This document shows positions 17,079 through 26,222 of a stretch of DNA of 64,000 nt, piece after piece. Within the stretch, counting starts at the first letter, position 1. The number at the start of each line of letters is the position of its first letter. The stretch is from positions 62,001 to 126,000 of the forward strand of contig JAKACZ010000004.1 of assembly GCA_021820965.1 (NCBI GenBank), written 5' to 3'. Made by a program: the position numbers and the translations under genes. This stretch comes from Bacillota bacterium. GTDB taxonomy: Bacteria; Bacillota; Sulfobacillia; Sulfobacillales; Sulfobacillaceae. The notes under the pieces are model-generated. The model saw nothing but the letters and a program-made list of their open reading frames with translations. It was not told the origin of the DNA and made no database searches.

Positions 17079-17362
17079 AACGGAATGCACTCCCGCCGAA
17101 TTTCTTGGTAAATCGCCGGGGGCAGTCCCCGTTCGGACACCACGTCCACCGGGCAACCGAGCAAGGCCTCCACAGCAGCCTCGAAACCGAGGAGATCCAG
17201 CAGACTGCGCCCCGGGCGCACATGTACGACGAAGTCGACATCGCTGCCCTCGGACGCGGTGCCGCGCGCCTGCGACCCAAACACCCGGACATCCATCATC
17301 CCGAACCGGTTGGCCAAGTCCAGGATTTCGGCGCGGCGGTCCGCAATCTCTCGTGGAAGCAA
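17075..17362 (-). CDS. mntA: MntA-like nucleotidyltransferase antitoxin
   Basis: 95 residues with the minimal nucleotidyltransferase motif GSQARGTASEGSDVDFVV (GSx10DxD). It should AMPylate the HepT partner and thereby act as antitoxin. I set the start at TTG 17362, eight bases after AGGGGGTG; the upstream frame is open but lacks a site. First gene of the mntA-hepT pair, tightly coupled. The pair sits between two copies of the GGGGGCGAR motif. Confidence 0.85.
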   Translation of the reverse strand: MLPREIADRRAEILDLANRFGMMDVRVFGSQARGTASEGSDVDFVVHVRPGRSLLDLLGFEAAVEALLGCPVDVVSERGLPPAIYQEIRRECIPL

Positions 17363-17434
17363 TTTCGGTTCACCCCCTATGCTTCCTAGTATACACACCC
17401 CGGAGGCACGTGAAATCAACTGATGCGGGAGATT

Positions 17435-17455
17435 GTCTGCTGCACTCTCGCCCCC
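17435..17455 (-). repeat. GGGGGCGAR motif (site D)
   Basis: TTTCGGGGGCGAGAGTGC, minus strand, 63 nt past the stop of the sigma-fusion gene. The TTAAG part is lost (GCAGAC). Confidence 0.55.
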
Positions 17456-17518
17456 GAAACTCGCTCATTAGGATCGCGAAATATTTCCGACCTCCATGGG
17501 GCCGTGCCGAGCGTTAAG

Positions 17519-18115
17519 TTAAATTTGAGCAAACGATTCCGCAGTCCGCACCACTTGGCTCTTCGACAGGGTCGACGATCCGACTTGAATGGTCACACCA
17601 TCGATCGTGAACTGGAGTACGCCACTATTGCCGCTGCCTTGGGTCCCGTACACCTCCGTCCACGTGCCGGTCTCTGGCGCGTTTGACCCTGTCCCGGGAA
17701 TCGTGAGGGTGACCTTGAAGGATTGTTTGTCTCCGCCGCCCGCTAAGGCACTGGCCGTACCGGCCTCCTGAACGACGATGTTGTTGTACGGCGCCTGCCC
17801 CTCGAGGATCTGGTCTTCCGCACTGGGCACCGACAGCGAATCCCCCGCTTCCGCGTCCACCGTGACGCACCGGTGCCAGGGGGTCCGCATCTTGTCACGA
17901 ATCACATTGATGGTCACACGCATGACCCACGCGGAAGGCGTGTCGTCGATCGTGTGTCCTTGTTCCATCCGTTGCCACATACGAATAAAGACGTCTTGGG
18001 CCATGTCCTCAGCATCGGCTGCATTGCCGAACGCTGCGAGACCCATGTGTAGCACCTTCTGGCGGTCGCGCGCGATCATCGCGTGTAAAACGTCCTCGGT
18101 ATCCGTCGCTACCAT
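17519..18115 (-). CDS. ECF sigma region 2 fused to a DUF4367-like tail
   Basis: 198 residues. Residues 1-95 are a clear ECF sigma-70 region 2: AADAEDMAQDVFIRMWQRM for promoter melting and core binding, then PSAWVMRVTINVIRDKMR. Region 4, needed to bind the -35 box, is absent. After SAEDQILEGQ the protein switches to an extracytoplasmic-looking tail (TWTEVYGTQGSGNSGVLQF, then VTIQVGSSTLSKSQVV and AESFAQ) like the C-terminus of DUF4367 proteins, which are often encoded next to ECF sigma genes. An in-frame deletion joining two neighbouring genes explains this best. A strong AGGAGGTG site precedes the ATG. Whether the product works is doubtful. Confidence 0.8.
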   Translation of the reverse strand: MVATDTEDVLHAMIARDRQKVLHMGLAAFGNAADAEDMAQDVFIRMWQRMEQGHTIDDTPSAWVMRVTINVIRDKMRTPWHRCVTVDAEAGDSLSVPSAEDQILEGQAPYNNIVVQEAGTASALAGGGDKQSFKVTLTIPGTGSNAPETGTWTEVYGTQGSGNSGVLQFTIDGVTIQVGSSTLSKSQVVRTAESFAQI

Positions 18116-18342
18116 CCCCCCTCACCTCCTTCTCTATAGGTCACGCGGAATCGGAACGCTTGAGGTTCCTTCCAGAAAGTTGCGCCTTGTGGGAGGCAAA
18201 CGGTGTCAGTCGACGAGACAGGTGTTGAGACTAACTTATTTTGTCATGGGTTTGACTCATTAGGTTGGCTTCATGGCGTCCGTTGTGACCGCGCGCTATG
18301 TTAAGATTCTGGGGATGACTGTCGAACGTATGCGCCTCCCCC

Positions 18343-18577
18343 ATAGCAAGTTCGCAAAGTATTTAAGGCTGGCAATAGTTTTGCCGTGTCGATTCCTTCT
18401 GAATGGATACGCCAGATGAACCTCGAAGATCATCCTGTGGAACTGCTGCGAAACGACCGGGGAGAAATTATTGTGAAACCCTTGCGGGAGGCGGCGCCAG
18501 ATATTGTGCCGGACTTCGTGCAGGCCGTCGATAGCTTTATGGCCGAATATGCCGATGTTTTACGGCGATTTAGCTGA
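18343..18577 (+). pseudogene. Decayed copy of the MazE-like antitoxin
   Basis: Nearly identical to the intact antitoxin at 29547-29786 from VRKVFKAGNSFAVSIP to the end, but the start codon is lost (an in-frame TAG stands just before the reading frame) and an extra base near the 3' end changes the last residues. Followed directly by a doc fragment. Confidence 0.8.
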
Positions 18578-18580
18578 CCG

Positions 18581-18683
18581 ATGAGGTACCTGACCATCGA
18601 GGAAGTCCTCCTACTTCCAAGTGATTGAACGATTCGGGGGCATGCATGGTGTCTTGAATCTGGCGGGACTCGAATCAGCGGGC
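18581..18683 (+). pseudogene. Truncated doc toxin copy
   Basis: Matches the first ~105 bp of the doc gene at 29783, but has a 5-nt loss early on (frameshift after IEEVL) and is cut off at 18683, exactly where the dispersed 46-bp repeat begins. The Fic active site is missing. Confidence 0.8.
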
Positions 18684-18731
18684 CGCAGGTTACATTCGTG
18701 GCAAGTCCTTAGTGCGTTAATGGGCCGGTTA
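18684..18731 (+). repeat. 46-bp dispersed repeat, copy 2
   Basis: Same sequence as 12064-12110 with about three substitutions. It forms the breakpoint of the truncated doc gene, which points to insertion or recombination at this element. Confidence 0.75.
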
Positions 18732-18817
18732 GTCCGCCATTCGTATCGTTAAGTATATAGGAGTCAGCGGGGGTCTGGTATGCTTCTTGTAAGAATTCCT
18801 TACGGGAGGCCGGAACC

Positions 18818-19102
18818 ATGGAGACGTCTCGAGTGACCACCAAAGGACAAGTCACGATTCCCAAAAAGATTCGCGAGCGGTTCGATATTCACGCCGGTGA
18901 TGTGCTGGCGTTTGCTAGCGCAGAGGACGGGACCTTGCGATTGCAGAAGCTGAACCTGCCCGATGTGGAGGGCGCGCAAGGTCGCCTGGGGGCCATCGCG
19001 GCCGCCGAAGGCATTATCGAGGAAGATGTCTACCGCTGGGCCCGCGAGGTCCGGGCAGAGCAATGGATAGAACGGCAGAAGGATCCCAAGGATCCTAAAT
19101 AA
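18818..19102 (+). CDS. AbrB/SpoVT-type antitoxin
   Basis: 94 residues. METSRVTTKGQVTIPKKIRE is the classic AbrB/MazE swapped-hairpin DNA-binding N-terminus; the C-terminal half is helical and probably grips the toxin. It has a GGGAGG site, and the inverted repeat GTAAG-AATTC-CTTAC lies just upstream as a possible operator. Its TAA overlaps the toxin ATG by one base. Partner of the PIN toxin that follows. Confidence 0.85.
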   Translation: METSRVTTKGQVTIPKKIRERFDIHAGDVLAFASAEDGTLRLQKLNLPDVEGAQGRLGAIAAAEGIIEEDVYRWAREVRAEQWIERQKDPKDPK

Positions 19103-19523
19103 TGCGCGTGCTGTGGGATACCAATGTCGTGGTGGCGGGTTTGGTATTTGCGCGAGGACAGGCGGCACAGGCCCTCTATAGCGGATGGGAACGCTGGCCC
19201 CAACTGTTGATTACCCAATGGATCGATGCGGAAGCGCGGCCCACATTCTGGAGACCAAGTTTCATGTCGCGGAGGTATGGCCCGGCGTGCGATCGCGGTT
19301 TCTGGTACTCGCAGACCCGCCGGATGCCACGATAGCCGAGTGGGTCGAAGTCGTGCGGGACCCGCAGGATGCACCGATTGTAGCGGCGTGTGTCTGGCAC
19401 CAGATCACCCACTTGGTCACCGGTGACAAGGACCTACTGGAAGATCGGGCGGTCCGTACGCGACTTGACGAGTATGGGGTCCATGTCTTGAGCGTTGCCC
19501 GCTGGCTGAACGGTACCCCATAA
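19102..19523 (+). pseudogene. PIN-domain (VapC-like) toxin with a frameshift
   Basis: Starts MRVLWDTNVVVAGLVFARG with the first PIN acid. Around 19230 the frame changes: the second half continues in another frame as AHILETKFHVAEVWPGV, RDPQDAPIVAACV and VTGDKDLLED, which hold the remaining PIN acids. Joining the two gives a normal-length VapC of about 140 residues. The break could be a true mutation, making it a silent toxin, or a sequencing indel. Confidence 0.78.
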
Positions 19524-19571
19524 GGCGGACACTGGCCGGCGACCCACATTAGAACCCCCAGACGAGCTCTT

Positions 19572-19592
19572 GGGGGCGAAGATGCACTAAGC
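19572..19592 (+). repeat. GGGGGCGAR...TAAGC motif (site E)
   Basis: CTCTTGGGGGCGAA, then GATGCACTAAGC, 48 nt past the PIN gene, same strand. The lead-in CTCTT is shared with site A. Confidence 0.6.
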
Positions 19593-19749
19593 CCGAGCGA
19601 CGCGGCAAGCCCCGCACGGCTCCGCCAGAGCTCACTGAAACATCTTCCGCCGTGCCGACGTTTTCGGTATTTAGAGGCACACCATCTGTAATGCCAACAT
19701 GCGAATGCCTGTTCCAATGGAGACGGCAGGTGTTGAGAAGGCGCGGGAG

Positions 19750-20423
19750 ATGCGTCGTTACATACTCACGGTCATCGTGGCGGCGGCAATCTTGTTTGCG
19801 ATTGCTGCCGCGGGCGTCGGGGTACAGGGACGGACTTTGTTCGCAACAACTATTCTGGTGGTCACTCGGCGTCGCGTGCCTGGCAGTTCCGGTTGCGAGC
19901 ATGCTTTGGAAGGCCAGCACCGTTAGGATGGTGGGCATGATCACGGCGGTCTTGCTCGCAACCAGTTGGATCACGGCCATTGTGAGCGCCGGCGGCCTGT
20001 TTTTTCGGGATACGCTCCCCGTTCATCCCCCCGTTCATCCCCTGGCACATTTCACGGTAGCCATCGTGGCCACGGTGGCCATGGGGGTGGCTTGGGTGGC
20101 ATTCAGTGCCCTGGGGCGTCAATTGAGCCGCCACTGGACGCTGCCCGTTCGCGTGCTTGCCGTCTTGGGTCTTGGGCTACTGGGTTCTCATCGGCGCCAC
20201 GTTCGCCGATCCTTGGACCTACGCCCGAGTGGCCCAATTCTATGAAGATCTGTTAGCGATGCCAACAACGGCGCTGTTTACGCTCATGGACGGGGCGTTT
20301 TATCCCGTGGATATTTATCATGTTCTCCTTGGGATTTCGCTGGGTCTCTTCATGGCATCGGTGGGGACCATGGCACTGCTTCAGCGCCGTAGAGCGATCG
20401 GGCAGTACGTATTGAAGGAGTGA
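19750..20423 (+). pseudogene. Polytopic membrane protein broken by two frameshifts
   Basis: Three frames together make one membrane protein. It begins MRRYILTVIVAAAILFAIAA (frame 1), continues from about 19840 as FWWSLGVACLAVPVASMLW and ATSWITAIVSAGGLFFRD (frame 2), and from about 20165 as VLGYWVLIGATFADPW and a tail ending QRRRAIGQYVLKE (frame 3). Six or so membrane segments, with a DUF998-like feel, but I do not assign a family. Followed by motif site F. Confidence 0.6.
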
Positions 20424-20515
20424 GGCGGGACGACGGCTGGTGTCGTTTCCACCGGATGTACTCGGACGAGCAGGCCGGGCGTGGCACCTCTGCTCGCGAC
20501 TCATGACGCATGTTC

Positions 20516-20536
20516 GGGGGCGAACACGCCGTAAGA
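20516..20536 (+). repeat. GGGGGCGAR...TAAGA motif (site F)
   Basis: GTTCGGGGGCGAAC (a 5-bp stem with a GGGG loop), then ACGCCGTAAGA, 92 nt past the broken membrane gene, same strand. Confidence 0.55.
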
Positions 20537-20624
20537 AGCCGGCCCACTTGGTCCGGATGAGAGCGCATGGATACGGTGGGAACACGGAACCTCAAGACAA
20601 ATCCGGTCTTCGGCGAGGCCAGGA

Positions 20625-21346
20625 CTAACCGTGCTGATCCACGTGCTCCGTGAAAACCTCGGCTAATATCGGGTCCCATGCCGGATGGACCGATTTTTCG
20701 GGATTGATGCGGACCGCCCGTTGTCCCGGCACGCGTACGACCCATTCACTGACGAGCAATTGATCGAGCAAAGCGCGGCCGAGTGTCCCGGCGAGATGGG
20801 GCCGCCGCTCGCTCCAATCCAGACAGGGGCGAATGATCGGACGGCGGGTGCGTGCCAGCGGTGGGATCTCACAACCGATCGCCTCCAGCCAGGCCATGCC
20901 CGGTTCGGACAGTGTCCAGGTCTCATCATGCGGTTGAATCGTCACCACGCCGCGCCGCACCAAGGTGTCGGCAAGGACCACGCCCAACCGGCCCGCGAGG
21001 TGATCATAGCAGGTCCTGGCGGCCCGCAAGGCCTCCCCTTGCGTGACTTGACGCAGAGAGGTCGGACGGTGTGCCGGAGCAATGCGGCGAGCGCTTCGAG
21101 CACGTCGGCCACCTCGGCGCTGGCGAGGCGGTACCAGCGATGCCGCCCGACTGCGGTTACCGTGACCAGGCCACCCTCTACCAGAATGCCCAGATGTTGA
21201 CTGGCTACGGATCGGCTGACGACGGCCGCTTGCGCCAACTGCCCCGCCGTGCAGACGGGTGTGGCCAGGAGTTGATCAAGCATCGCCGCTCGGGCGGGAT
21301 GGCCGATCTTCGCGGCTATCGTCGCGATATTCACGTCGTGTGCCAT
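20625..21346 (-). pseudogene. ArsR-family regulator with a frameshift
   Basis: The N-terminal 90 residues are a winged helix of the ArsR type: GHPARAAMLDQLL, AGQLAQAAVVSRSVASQHL and a wing (GRHRWYRLAS). At about 21060 the frame shifts; the other frame resumes as LRQVTQGEALRAARTCYDHL and runs to 20625, which is the standard C-terminal half of this ArsR subgroup. A one-base indel explains it. It is divergent from the gene at 21434; the 87-bp gap would hold its operator. Confidence 0.8.
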
Positions 21347-21433
21347 GCTTTAGATTCTCCTAAACTATTCAGATGCTACGATAATCGTACCAGACCCCAC
21401 GTCTGGCCGTAAAAAATGGGAGGTAGGATTGAG

Positions 21434-22027
21434 ATGGAGCAATGGTATGGCGCGGTGGATCGGCGGTACATTCGCACGAATTATCAGCCACTCGGACAAC
21501 TGGTCGCGGAGCGGGGCTTCGCCCTGGAGCAGGTGCAAGAAGCCATCGCCGCCGAAATTTTGCCCCGCCCGCCTTATGTCCTCGACGGCATCGCCTGGGT
21601 GCCGGTCGACTATTTGTCGCTGTGGGAGATGGCAGGTGCCCAAGGGACGTCGATCCCGCAACTGTTTCGCCATCACTATGGCCAGGCCCGGCAAATGTTT
21701 GACGGCGAGACGCCCGATCCCGCGGAACTTAACGATGCTTGGAACGATTATCTTAGCGGCGATTATGCGGTGTGCTTACAGGAAGTCACCCCAGAGAATA
21801 TCGTCCGTAAAGGCCATCTGATCACCGTGATTCGTACGTTGCTCCGGTCGCCCAAACCGGACGACCGCCCGTGGCAGCAACGACTGCGAGACGCCGTCTT
21901 GGAGTTGGACCGGTTGGAAAGACCCTTCGCCGTAGGGGATCAACTCCGCTTTGGCGTCGTATCCTCGCGGATGCTCTATATTGACGCCCCGAAAGTCTAT
22001 TTCCCGGAAGTGTTTCAGGCGGAATAA
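21434..22027 (+). CDS. Hypothetical protein, possibly DUF6058-like
   Basis: 197 residues starting at ATG 21434 after GGGAGG. YIRTNYQPLGQLVAERGF, then ILPRPPYVLDGIAWVPVDY, follows the pattern (P.PsYvldG...v..DY) of DUF6058-type proteins; I am not certain. The rest is helical and soluble. Divergent from the arsR gene, so it could be a target of that regulator. Confidence 0.6.
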   Translation: MEQWYGAVDRRYIRTNYQPLGQLVAERGFALEQVQEAIAAEILPRPPYVLDGIAWVPVDYLSLWEMAGAQGTSIPQLFRHHYGQARQMFDGETPDPAELNDAWNDYLSGDYAVCLQEVTPENIVRKGHLITVIRTLLRSPKPDDRPWQQRLRDAVLELDRLERPFAVGDQLRFGVVSSRMLYIDAPKVYFPEVFQAE

Positions 22028-22165
22028 GGACGATGGCGACCGCGCGTTTGCCTCTTTACGCTGGCGGGCTCCCGGGCATCGCCGTGGTTGAGGAGGTTGT
22101 GGACGCTGTCTCAAGCGCGGACGCCCCGGCCTCGCAAAGCCTCGCTCCATGGTGGGGCGATGTTT

Positions 22166-22840
22166 ATGAGCGATTCGTTAGCACAGTACATTCAACAAAC
22201 GCTGGTCAGGCCTGACGCCACCAGGACCGAAATAGAGCAGTTCTGTCATGAGTGTCTGCAGTATCAATTTCAGGGCGCCATGGTCTCGCCGCTGTGGCTG
22301 AAGCTGGTGAACGAACGCTTGGCCGGAACGCCCGTTATGATCTGTACCGCCTTGGGCTATCCCATGGGCGGCATGAGCGCCTTGGCCAAGGCCTTCGAGG
22401 TGCGCGATGTCATTGCTCGCGGGGCAAGACAAATCGACTTTATGCCGCCTGTTGGGTACTTGAAGTCTGGTATGTACGATGAATACCGACGCGACATTGA
22501 GACTGTTGTACAGGCGGCTGATGGCGTTCCCATCAAGGTAATGCTTGAGTTTGGCATGCTGACGGACGTAGAAAAGCGCACGGCGGCCGAGCTGGCGATC
22601 GAGGCGGGTGCTACCTACCTTAAGAACTCCAGTGGCTGGGGTCAGGGTGGAAGGGCCACCGTGCCTGATATTGAGTTGCTGCATGAGGTGGCTCGCGGGC
22701 CGGCCAAGGCAAAAGCGTCGGGGGGCATTCGCACCCACGAACAGGCACTAGCCCTGTTGAACGCCGGGGCAGAACTTCTCGGTACAAGCGGTGGTGTCGG
22801 CATTGTGGGTAGTTCGGGCACGGCTCGCGACCAGTATTAG
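22166..22840 (+). CDS. deoC: Deoxyribose-phosphate aldolase
   Basis: 224 residues of a class I aldolase TIM barrel that splits 2-deoxyribose-5-phosphate into acetaldehyde and glyceraldehyde-3-phosphate. The Schiff-base lysine is in ATYLKNSSGW, the second lysine in AKASGGIRTHEQAL, and the acid in QIDFMPPVG. The family's LETCLL is LEFGML here, so one Cys is absent. The N-terminus begins in LVRPDATRTEIEQFC. The start at ATG 22166 has GGTGGGG eight bases upstream; ATG 22160 is also possible. First gene of a deoC-rbsK-iunH operon for nucleoside sugar salvage. Confidence 0.88.
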   Translation: MSDSLAQYIQQTLVRPDATRTEIEQFCHECLQYQFQGAMVSPLWLKLVNERLAGTPVMICTALGYPMGGMSALAKAFEVRDVIARGARQIDFMPPVGYLKSGMYDEYRRDIETVVQAADGVPIKVMLEFGMLTDVEKRTAAELAIEAGATYLKNSSGWGQGGRATVPDIELLHEVARGPAKAKASGGIRTHEQALALLNAGAELLGTSGGVGIVGSSGTARDQY

Positions 22841-22850
22841 GGGGACAAAG

Positions 22851-23789
22851 ATGGGCAGCGTGGCAGTGATTGGCAGCTACAATCTCGGTATCACCTATCA
22901 GTTGTCCCAGCTTCCCGTATGGGGCCAAACCGTCGCCAGCGACGGAGCTATTTTTAGTCACGGTGGCAAGGGCTCCAACCAAGCCGTGGCCGCGCAACGC
23001 TTTGGCGCCAGAACCGCTTTTGTGGGGGCGGTGGGCCAGGACAGCTCTGGCCGGGCGGCTCGCGCCATGCCGGAGGGGGAAGGAATTGATGTCGAGGCGT
23101 TGATAACCGTCGATAGTGCCGCCACTGGGGTCGGCAGCATCTTTTTGAACGCTGACGGCGCGAATGCCATTGTCATTGGCGCTGGCGCCAACAGCAGTTT
23201 GACTGTCGACCGAATTGATGGCTTGGCTAAGAAACCTTGGCGTACGGCCGACGTCGTGTTGGCACAATTGGAGGTGCCGGTAGATACCGTCCGTCACTGC
23301 TGCCAGCAGAGCCGCGGTATCTGTGTGGTGAATCCCGCCCCGGCGTACCCGGGTCTAGCCAGCGAGTCTTGGGACTGGGTCGACGTGCTGACGCCGAACG
23401 AAACTGAAGCCAGACTCATCGCTGGCTTTGGCGTGGGCCAGGAGGTCGAGGCCGTCGATCTGATTGAGGCGCTGGTAAAAAAGACAGGGCCTCAGGCGTC
23501 GATTGTTGTGACGTTGGGAGAGAAAGGATCGATGGTTTGGGAGAACGCGCGGCTCTGGGAAGTCAGCGCCGTGCCGGTGGCGGCGGTAGACAGCATCGGT
23601 GCAGGTGATACCTTCAACGGAATTTTAGCGGCGGAACTGGCTCGGGGCCAGGCGCTCATCCCTGCGTCGGTGCTTGCCTCGGCAGGCGCTTCGCTCAGCG
23701 TGCAAAACCTCGGAGTGATTGAAGCCATCCCGCGTCGAGCCGACACTCTCAATCTCCGTGCTCGGGTCACCGTACAACAACGGATCTAG
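22851..23789 (+). CDS. rbsK: Ribokinase (PfkB family)
   Basis: 312 residues. The glycine pair motif GGKGSNQAVAAQRFG is near residues 38-52 and the catalytic-base motif DSIGAGDTFNGILAAE near 245. It should phosphorylate ribose or deoxyribose, feeding the pentose phosphate pool or the neighbouring aldolase. The ATG is ten bases after the deoC stop and follows GGGGG. It ends 12 bp before the iunH start. Confidence 0.9.
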   Translation: MGSVAVIGSYNLGITYQLSQLPVWGQTVASDGAIFSHGGKGSNQAVAAQRFGARTAFVGAVGQDSSGRAARAMPEGEGIDVEALITVDSAATGVGSIFLNADGANAIVIGAGANSSLTVDRIDGLAKKPWRTADVVLAQLEVPVDTVRHCCQQSRGICVVNPAPAYPGLASESWDWVDVLTPNETEARLIAGFGVGQEVEAVDLIEALVKKTGPQASIVVTLGEKGSMVWENARLWEVSAVPVAAVDSIGAGDTFNGILAAELARGQALIPASVLASAGASLSVQNLGVIEAIPRRADTLNLRARVTVQQRI

Positions 23790-23801
23790 GAGGTGTTTTC
23801 G

Positions 23802-24755
23802 TTGCATTTAGTAGTCGATACGGATACCGCCGGAGACGATGTTATTTCCTTATTGATAGCACTGCATACGCCATGGATTGAGTGTCACGGTATTACCATT
23901 AATGTGGGCAATGTCGGGTTTGATTATCAAGTGGAAAACGCGTTGAAGACGGTCGAAGTGTCAGGTCAGGCAGGCAAGGTGCCTGTCTACCCCGGTGCCC
24001 GCCAGCCGCTTATACGTCCTTGGGTGAGTGCGGACTACGTGCACGGCAAGGACGGCATGGGCGAGTCATATTTCGCGCCGGTTGGTCAGCGGCCTGAGAA
24101 GCAGCACGCGGTTGAATTTTTGCTGGAGGCATCGCGGAGGTGGGCAGGCGACCTAGTGGTCGTCGCGCAGGCACCGCTGACCAATCTGGCGCTGGCGGTG
24201 CGTCAGGATCCTGCATTTGCCCAGCGCGTAAAAAAGCTCTGGGTTATGGGCGGCAGTGCCAACGGGCTCGGAAACGTTGAGCCGCTGTCGGAGTATAATT
24301 TCTACGTTGACCCGGAAGCCGCCGCAATCGTGTTTGAGGCTGGTTTCAATCTCTATATGGTTGGCTGGGACTTGACTCTCGAGGCGAGCATTTTGGATCA
24401 GGCTGATTTGCGTCGCGTCGAGGAGATGGACACGCCATTGAGCCGATTCTTTTTGCTAACACAAAAGAAGGTCATTGAGTTTAATGAAACCCAGGGGATT
24501 CTTGGCACCACCCATCCAGACTCCTTGACAATGGCTATGGCGTTAGATGAGTCCGTTTGGAGGGATGGGGGCGATTATTACGTGGGCATCGAGACGCAAG
24601 GGACGCTGACGCGAGGCACCGCGGTGGTTGATCACCTCAATGTTTGGCATAAGACGCCGAACGCTCACGTGTGTCTACAGGCGGACGCCGTTAAGTTTAA
24701 AAAGATGCTAATGCACTTGCTTGAAACCGGCTCGACCGGGATTGTGCGCTCATAG
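23802..24755 (+). CDS. Nucleoside hydrolase (inosine-uridine type)
   Basis: 317 residues. The N-terminal calcium-binding motif reads VVDTDTAGDDVISLL (DTDxxxDD). Other family segments are VVAQAPLTNLALAV, KKLWVMGGS and YNFYVDPEAAAIV, the last with the Asn and Asp ligands. It splits nucleosides into base and ribose, matching the ribokinase upstream. I choose TTG 23802, seven bases after AGGAGG; a GTG at 23793 overlaps that site. A decayed paralogue follows 33 bp later. Confidence 0.9.
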   Translation: MHLVVDTDTAGDDVISLLIALHTPWIECHGITINVGNVGFDYQVENALKTVEVSGQAGKVPVYPGARQPLIRPWVSADYVHGKDGMGESYFAPVGQRPEKQHAVEFLLEASRRWAGDLVVVAQAPLTNLALAVRQDPAFAQRVKKLWVMGGSANGLGNVEPLSEYNFYVDPEAAAIVFEAGFNLYMVGWDLTLEASILDQADLRRVEEMDTPLSRFFLLTQKKVIEFNETQGILGTTHPDSLTMAMALDESVWRDGGDYYVGIETQGTLTRGTAVVDHLNVWHKTPNAHVCLQADAVKFKKMLMHLLETGSTGIVRS

Positions 24756-24788
24756 AAAAGTTGACAATCCAGAGAGGATGTAGACGGG

Positions 24789-25376
24789 TTGCTGGATGTG
24801 CTGTTAGATATGGATCCTGGCCACGACGACGCGTTGGCACTTTTGACGGCGCTGCCTTTGATGAAGGTTAGGGCCGTAACCATCGTGGCTGGGAACCAAA
24901 CATTGGACAAGACGTGGTTAAACGCACGCCGAGTGAGCTGGGCGGCGGATGCCGCTGTGCCGGTGGTACCCGGCTACCATAAGCCGCTGTTGCGCGAACT
25001 CGTGACGGCAGCCTCTGTGCACGGTGTGTCCGGCCTTGACGGCTGCTTCCAGCACCCGGGCGGACTCCGCATGCGATAGAATATTTAGCCCGCACGTTTG
25101 CGGAGTCGGGCGGGCCCATCCCATGGATTGTCACTGGGCCGTTAACAAATATGGCGTTACGGGTGACCTGCATCTTCACGACCACGTCGCTGATCTTGAT
25201 GGACGGGCGGTTAGCGGAGGAAGCATTACGGCACACGCCGAGTTCAACATATACGTGGACCCCGAGGCGGCAGATTACGTCATGTCAAGCGGGCTTCCCC
25301 TCCACATGGTGGGTTTGGACGTAACGCAGGCGCGCGCGGTCTGCCGGCGAGTCGGGGCAAACCACGGTGTTTCGTA
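24789..25376 (+). pseudogene. Decayed second nucleoside hydrolase
   Basis: The first 90 codons are open (LLDMDPGHDDALALLTALP is the calcium motif), then the frame breaks at about 25060. Later frames still show ARTFAESGGPIPWIVTGPL and AEFNIYVDPEAADYVMSSG, with the middle of the gene missing. It is a worn-out paralogue of the preceding gene. The TTG start with upstream GAGGATG looks original. Confidence 0.8.
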
Positions 25377-25594
25377 GATGTGGATGCGCCTTTGCCGTCA
25401 CCACGGCCCAAACTAAGTTTTGTCGAAGCATGGGGCCAGCATTGGAGGAATCCACTTGGGTAGTTTTGCGGACCATGTTGAGAATAATCGACACCAATAT
25501 ATAGATGGAGGTCATGGCGTTGATCCTTAGGGCAAGTATGTCACCTATGCGTCACCTAATGGTCCTCTGAGGAGTCGGCGTCGTCGAGAATCTC

Positions 25595-25993
25595 CTACGG
25601 ATCCGCCGTATCAGTCAGTGATTGACGGCGCAATTGTTGATCGAAGGTGAGCAATGTGGCGGGCTGATGGTGTTCAGTGATCGCAATGATAAAACAATCC
25701 GCGAATCCTAACGCTGTGGTCGTGTGCCGCCTTAACGCAACGTCGATGGTCGCCCACGATTCGATGGTCACATGGGGAAGACCAGCAATTTCCCGAACTG
25801 TCGCGGCCACGCGTTCGGGCGTATGATGATAAGAACGTTCCAGGGTAAAAATTACCTCGAACAGCACCAACAGGGGAACAAAAATATTGAAGGCCCCAGA
25901 CGCTCCAGTGTTCCACACGCGCTCCGCGGCGAGCGACTGCTCGGGAATATCATCCAGAACCTAACGGAGAATCACGTTGGTGTCTATCACCAC
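25595..25993 (-). pseudogene. PIN-domain toxin with an in-frame amber stop
   Basis: Read from GTG 25993, the frame gives VVIDTNVILR, a TAG stop, then VLDDIPEQSLAAERVW and on without a break to the normal end (LGFADCFIIAITEHHQPATL, LLTFDQQL). All PIN acids are present apart from the stop at codon 11. A single base change (for example TGG or CAG to TAG) would explain it. The antitoxin gene just upstream is also damaged, so a dead VapBC pair is likely. Confidence 0.8.
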
Positions 25994-26008
25994 GAGTCCC
26001 CTCGGCGA

Positions 26009-26218
26009 TTAGGCGTTGTCACGCGCAACTCCCGTCTCAAACGTCTCGCGCCCTTCAACTGCTATTGGCACATCTGAGACTTTAAGACTTCCTCGGATCG
26101 CCGCGATACGCGCTTCCACCGGCCGGGTGAGCGTAACGCGTCCTACAGAATCGATGGAGACATCCACCAGCTCTCCCGCGCTCAGTCTCAGCGACCGTAT
26201 AGCCTCGGGTGGCAACAT
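26009..26218 (-). pseudogene. 5'-truncated AbrB-like antitoxin
   Basis: What remains starts LPPEAIRSLRLSAGELVDV and SVGRVTLTRPVEARIA, the C-terminal part of an AbrB/MazE hairpin plus a toxin-binding tail. The usual first 12 or so residues are missing, replaced by a scrap of ylbJ. An ATG at 26218 lies right at the junction but has no ribosome site. It is paired with the PIN toxin downstream. Confidence 0.7.
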
Positions 26219-26222
26219 AACG

